Shown: in pieces, positions 62,355 through 63,965 of the stretch
Numbering within the stretch: position 1 is the first letter of the stretch
Layout: the number at the start of each line of letters is the position of its first letter
Source: Actinomycetes bacterium
Lineage (GTDB): Bacteria > Actinomycetota > Actinomycetes > DATJPE01
Assembly: GCA_035506535.1 (NCBI GenBank)
Contig: DATJPE010000063.1
Coordinates: forward strand, 1-63,965
DNA: 63,965 bases
Reading direction: 5' to 3'
Translations under genes and position numbers: made by a program
Notes under the pieces: model-generated
Databases searched by the model: none
What the model was told of the DNA's origin: nothing
What the model saw: only the letters and a program-made list of their open reading frames with translations

Positions 62355-62818
62355 CCGAGGGCGGCGTGAGCTGGGCGGACGTGCTCGCACTCGTCGCCCA
62401 GCTCGACGACTCCGGCCTGGCCGACGCGGAGGTGGTCGCGGCGGGGGTCCACGTACGGGTGTCCCGTACGGCGCTGGACTCCCCGGCCCCGGTGGCCGTC
62501 ACGACCGCAGTGGCCCCCGCGGAGGTCGCCGGCGACCGGCCCGCGAGCCCCGAGCCGGTTCAGATGGAGCACGACGGCCCGGTCATCGTCGCGCCGATGC
62601 TCGGCGTCCTCTACCACCGCCCGGGGCCGGACCAGCCCCCCTTCGTGCAGGTGGGCGACGAGGTCACGCCGGAGACGACGGTGGCGATCATCGAGGTGAT
62701 GAAGCTGATGAACCCGGTCGCCGCGGGCGTCAGCGGGACCGTCGTGGAGGTGTGCGTCGCGGACGGGAAGATGGTCGAGCACGGCGACGTGCTCTTTCGC
62801 CTGCGAGCGCCCGGATGA
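62351..62818 (+). CDS. Biotin carboxyl carrier protein
   Basis: This 155-residue AccB-type carrier has a variable N-terminus, a Pro/Ala-rich linker (residues 45-70) and a C-terminal biotinyl domain. The domain includes VIVAPMLGVLYHRPGPDQPP and VAIIEVMKLMNPVAAGVSGT; the biotinylated Lys is residue 118 in E-V-M-K-L-M-N. It overlaps the stop of the ATP-binding subunit and is itself overlapped by the biotin carboxylase gene, so all are translationally coupled. Confidence 0.94.
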   Translation: MTEGGVSWADVLALVAQLDDSGLADAEVVAAGVHVRVSRTALDSPAPVAVTTAVAPAEVAGDRPASPEPVQMEHDGPVIVAPMLGVLYHRPGPDQPPFVQVGDEVTPETTVAIIEVMKLMNPVAAGVSGTVVEVCVADGKMVEHGDVLFRLRAPG

Positions 62819-63965
62819 CCCGAGTGCTCGTCGCGAACCGGGGCGAGATCGCCGTGCGGGTCGTCGCGGCGTGCCGCCGTGTCGGCTTCGAGGCCGTGGT
62901 GGCGGCGAGCGAGGCCGACGTCGACTCCCTCGCGGCCCGCCTCGCCGACCGGGTGGTGCGCATCGGTCCCGCCGAACCGGCCCGGTCCTATCTGCGCCCG
63001 GAACTGGTGGCGCAGGCAGCGCTCGGCGTGGGTGCGGACGTGGTCCACCCCGGCTACGGGTTCGTCAGCGAGAAGGCCGAGCTGGCCGAGCTCCTCGAGG
63101 CAGAGGGTGTCGCGTTCGCCGGTCCGCGGGCAGAGACCCTCCGCGCGGTCGGGGACAAGACCGTCGCGCGCGAGGTCGCCGTCCGGGCCGGCGTACCGGT
63201 CGCTCCCGGAGCCGACGTCCTCGACGTGGCCGGCGCGCAGCGGGCCGCGGCGCACATCGGGTACCCGGTTCTCCTCAAGGCGGTGCATGGAGGTGGCGGG
63301 CGTGGCATCCATCGCGCGGACAGCGCGGAGGACCTCGAGCGCCTGGTCGACCTCGCCGCCGCCGAGGCGCGAGCCGGGTTCGGTGAGGGGAGCCTGTACC
63401 TCGAGCGCTACTACGGACGGGCGCGGCACGTCGAGGTACAGGTCTTCGGCGACGGCGAGGGCGGCGTCGTGGTCCTCGGCGACCGGGACTGCTCGGTGCA
63501 GCGGCGCCACCAGAAGCTGATCGAGGAGTGCCCCGCCCCCGGGCTCTCCCCCGCCACGCGCGCCCTGCTCCACGACAGCGCGCGCCGCCTCGCGGAGCAT
63601 CTGCGCTACCGGGGTGCCGGGACCGTCGAGTTCCTCGTCGACACCGAGTCGACCACCGATCCGGCGACCGTCGTCTTCCTCGAGGTGAACGCCCGCATCC
63701 AGGTCGAGCACCCGGTTACCGAGGAGGCGTACGGCGTCGACCTCGTCGCCGCGCAGCTGCTCCTGGCCGCGGGGCTGCCCCACGGGCTGCCGCAGGTGCC
63801 GCCGACGCCGACCGGGCATGTGGTCGAGTGCCGGATCACCGCCGAGGACCCCTACCACGACTTCCGCCCCTCGCCCGGGCGGATCACGCACCTGGTGCTG
63901 CCGCGGGGCCCGGGGATCCGGGTCGACACCCACGCGTTCGAGGGGTATCTCTTCCCGCCGTACTA
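62815..63965 (+). CDS. Biotin carboxylase (AccC-like), 3' end beyond window
   Basis: The first 383 residues of a biotin carboxylase are visible. Motifs are RVLVANRGEIAVRVVAACRR, VHPGYGFVSEKAELAELLEA, the Gly-rich ATP loop KAVHGGGGRGIHRADSAEDL, RDCSVQRRHQKLIEECPAP and the catalytic FLEVNARIQVEHPVTEEAYG. It carboxylates the biotin on the preceding carrier with bicarbonate and ATP. The ATG overlaps the carrier gene by four bases. A carboxyltransferase would be expected downstream, outside this window; without it the acceptor cannot be named. Being in an operon with a split phosphotransferase is the unusual point. Confidence 0.93.
   Translation, partial: MTRVLVANRGEIAVRVVAACRRVGFEAVVAASEADVDSLAARLADRVVRIGPAEPARSYLRPELVAQAALGVGADVVHPGYGFVSEKAELAELLEAEGVAFAGPRAETLRAVGDKTVAREVAVRAGVPVAPGADVLDVAGAQRAAAHIGYPVLLKAVHGGGGRGIHRADSAEDLERLVDLAAAEARAGFGEGSLYLERYYGRARHVEVQVFGDGEGGVVVLGDRDCSVQRRHQKLIEECPAPGLSPATRALLHDSARRLAEHLRYRGAGTVEFLVDTESTTDPATVVFLEVNARIQVEHPVTEEAYGVDLVAAQLLLAAGLPHGLPQVPPTPTGHVVECRITAEDPYHDFRPSPGRITHLVLPRGPGIRVDTHAFEGYLFPPY

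Overview
This is a contiguous chromosomal window from a very G+C-rich actinobacterium. GTG starts and stop/start overlaps are common. Actinobacterial signatures include a GlnR-type nitrogen regulator, a mycothiol-synthase-like gene, coenzyme F420 biosynthesis (a fused FO synthase) next to a luciferase-like F420 oxidoreductase, phased PHO-box repeats ahead of pst, an aspartokinase gene with an internal beta-subunit start, and a Cys-containing leader peptide ahead of sulfurtransferase genes. Gene order from about 2 to 9 kb resembles Mycobacterium tuberculosis Rv0813c-Rv0819 (FABP-like, sseC, cysA2, thioredoxin, membrane protein, glnR, mshD). I cannot name genus or species; a nocardioid or intrasporangiacean-type actinomycete would fit.

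Layout. 0-9 kb: the C-terminus of a repetitive ER-rich protein, a YgfZ-Fur-FABP operon, DsrE, a rhodanese/DUF1416/DUF4395 sulfur operon with leader peptide, a thioredoxin/membrane/MoaD-like/hydrolase operon, glnR and a shortened mshD. 9-18 kb: polyphosphate and phosphate genes (ppk, CYTH-CHAD protein, MutT1-like Nudix, pstSCAB) with an extended PHO-box region. 18-27 kb: HMG-CoA lyase, a zinc-finger protein, a papain-like protease, a TetR/MFS pair with twin operators, a ThDP enzyme, an ECF42-type sigma factor with its YciI partner, and two families of intergenic palindromes. 27-36 kb: ask-asd, recR, dnaX, tRNA-Ser, SRP RNA, regulators. 36-43 kb: LytR_C protein, L-2-hydroxyglutarate oxidase, fbiC, VOC/MarR pair, F420 oxidoreductase. 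43-49 kb: arginine deiminase cluster (antiporter, arcA, arcB, arcC) followed by a cation/proton antiporter. 49-64 kb: a catabolic island of two divergent operons.

The catabolic island is the most unusual part. Leftwards it carries two IclR regulators flanking an HD-domain protein, a cytochrome P450, an SDR, a [2Fe-2S] ferredoxin (apparently starting at ATT), a ferredoxin reductase, an aldehyde dehydrogenase and an epoxide-hydrolase-like protein. Rightwards it carries a phytoene-desaturase-like flavoprotein, two proteins that together make a split PEP-synthase-like phosphotransferase resembling phenylphosphate synthase, a biotin carrier protein and a biotin carboxylase cut by the window end. 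The layout suggests oxidation of a hydrophobic substrate by the P450 branch, and ATP-dependent phosphorylation plus biotin-dependent carboxylation of an intermediate. No carboxyltransferase is visible, so the chemistry and substrate are open. A perfect TGTGA-N6-TCACA site lies inside the leftward operon.

A 47-bp palindrome with conserved arms and fixed length recurs in three intergenic regions, twice fused to short tandem repeats. A second, unrelated palindrome occurs twice in tandem between two convergent genes.
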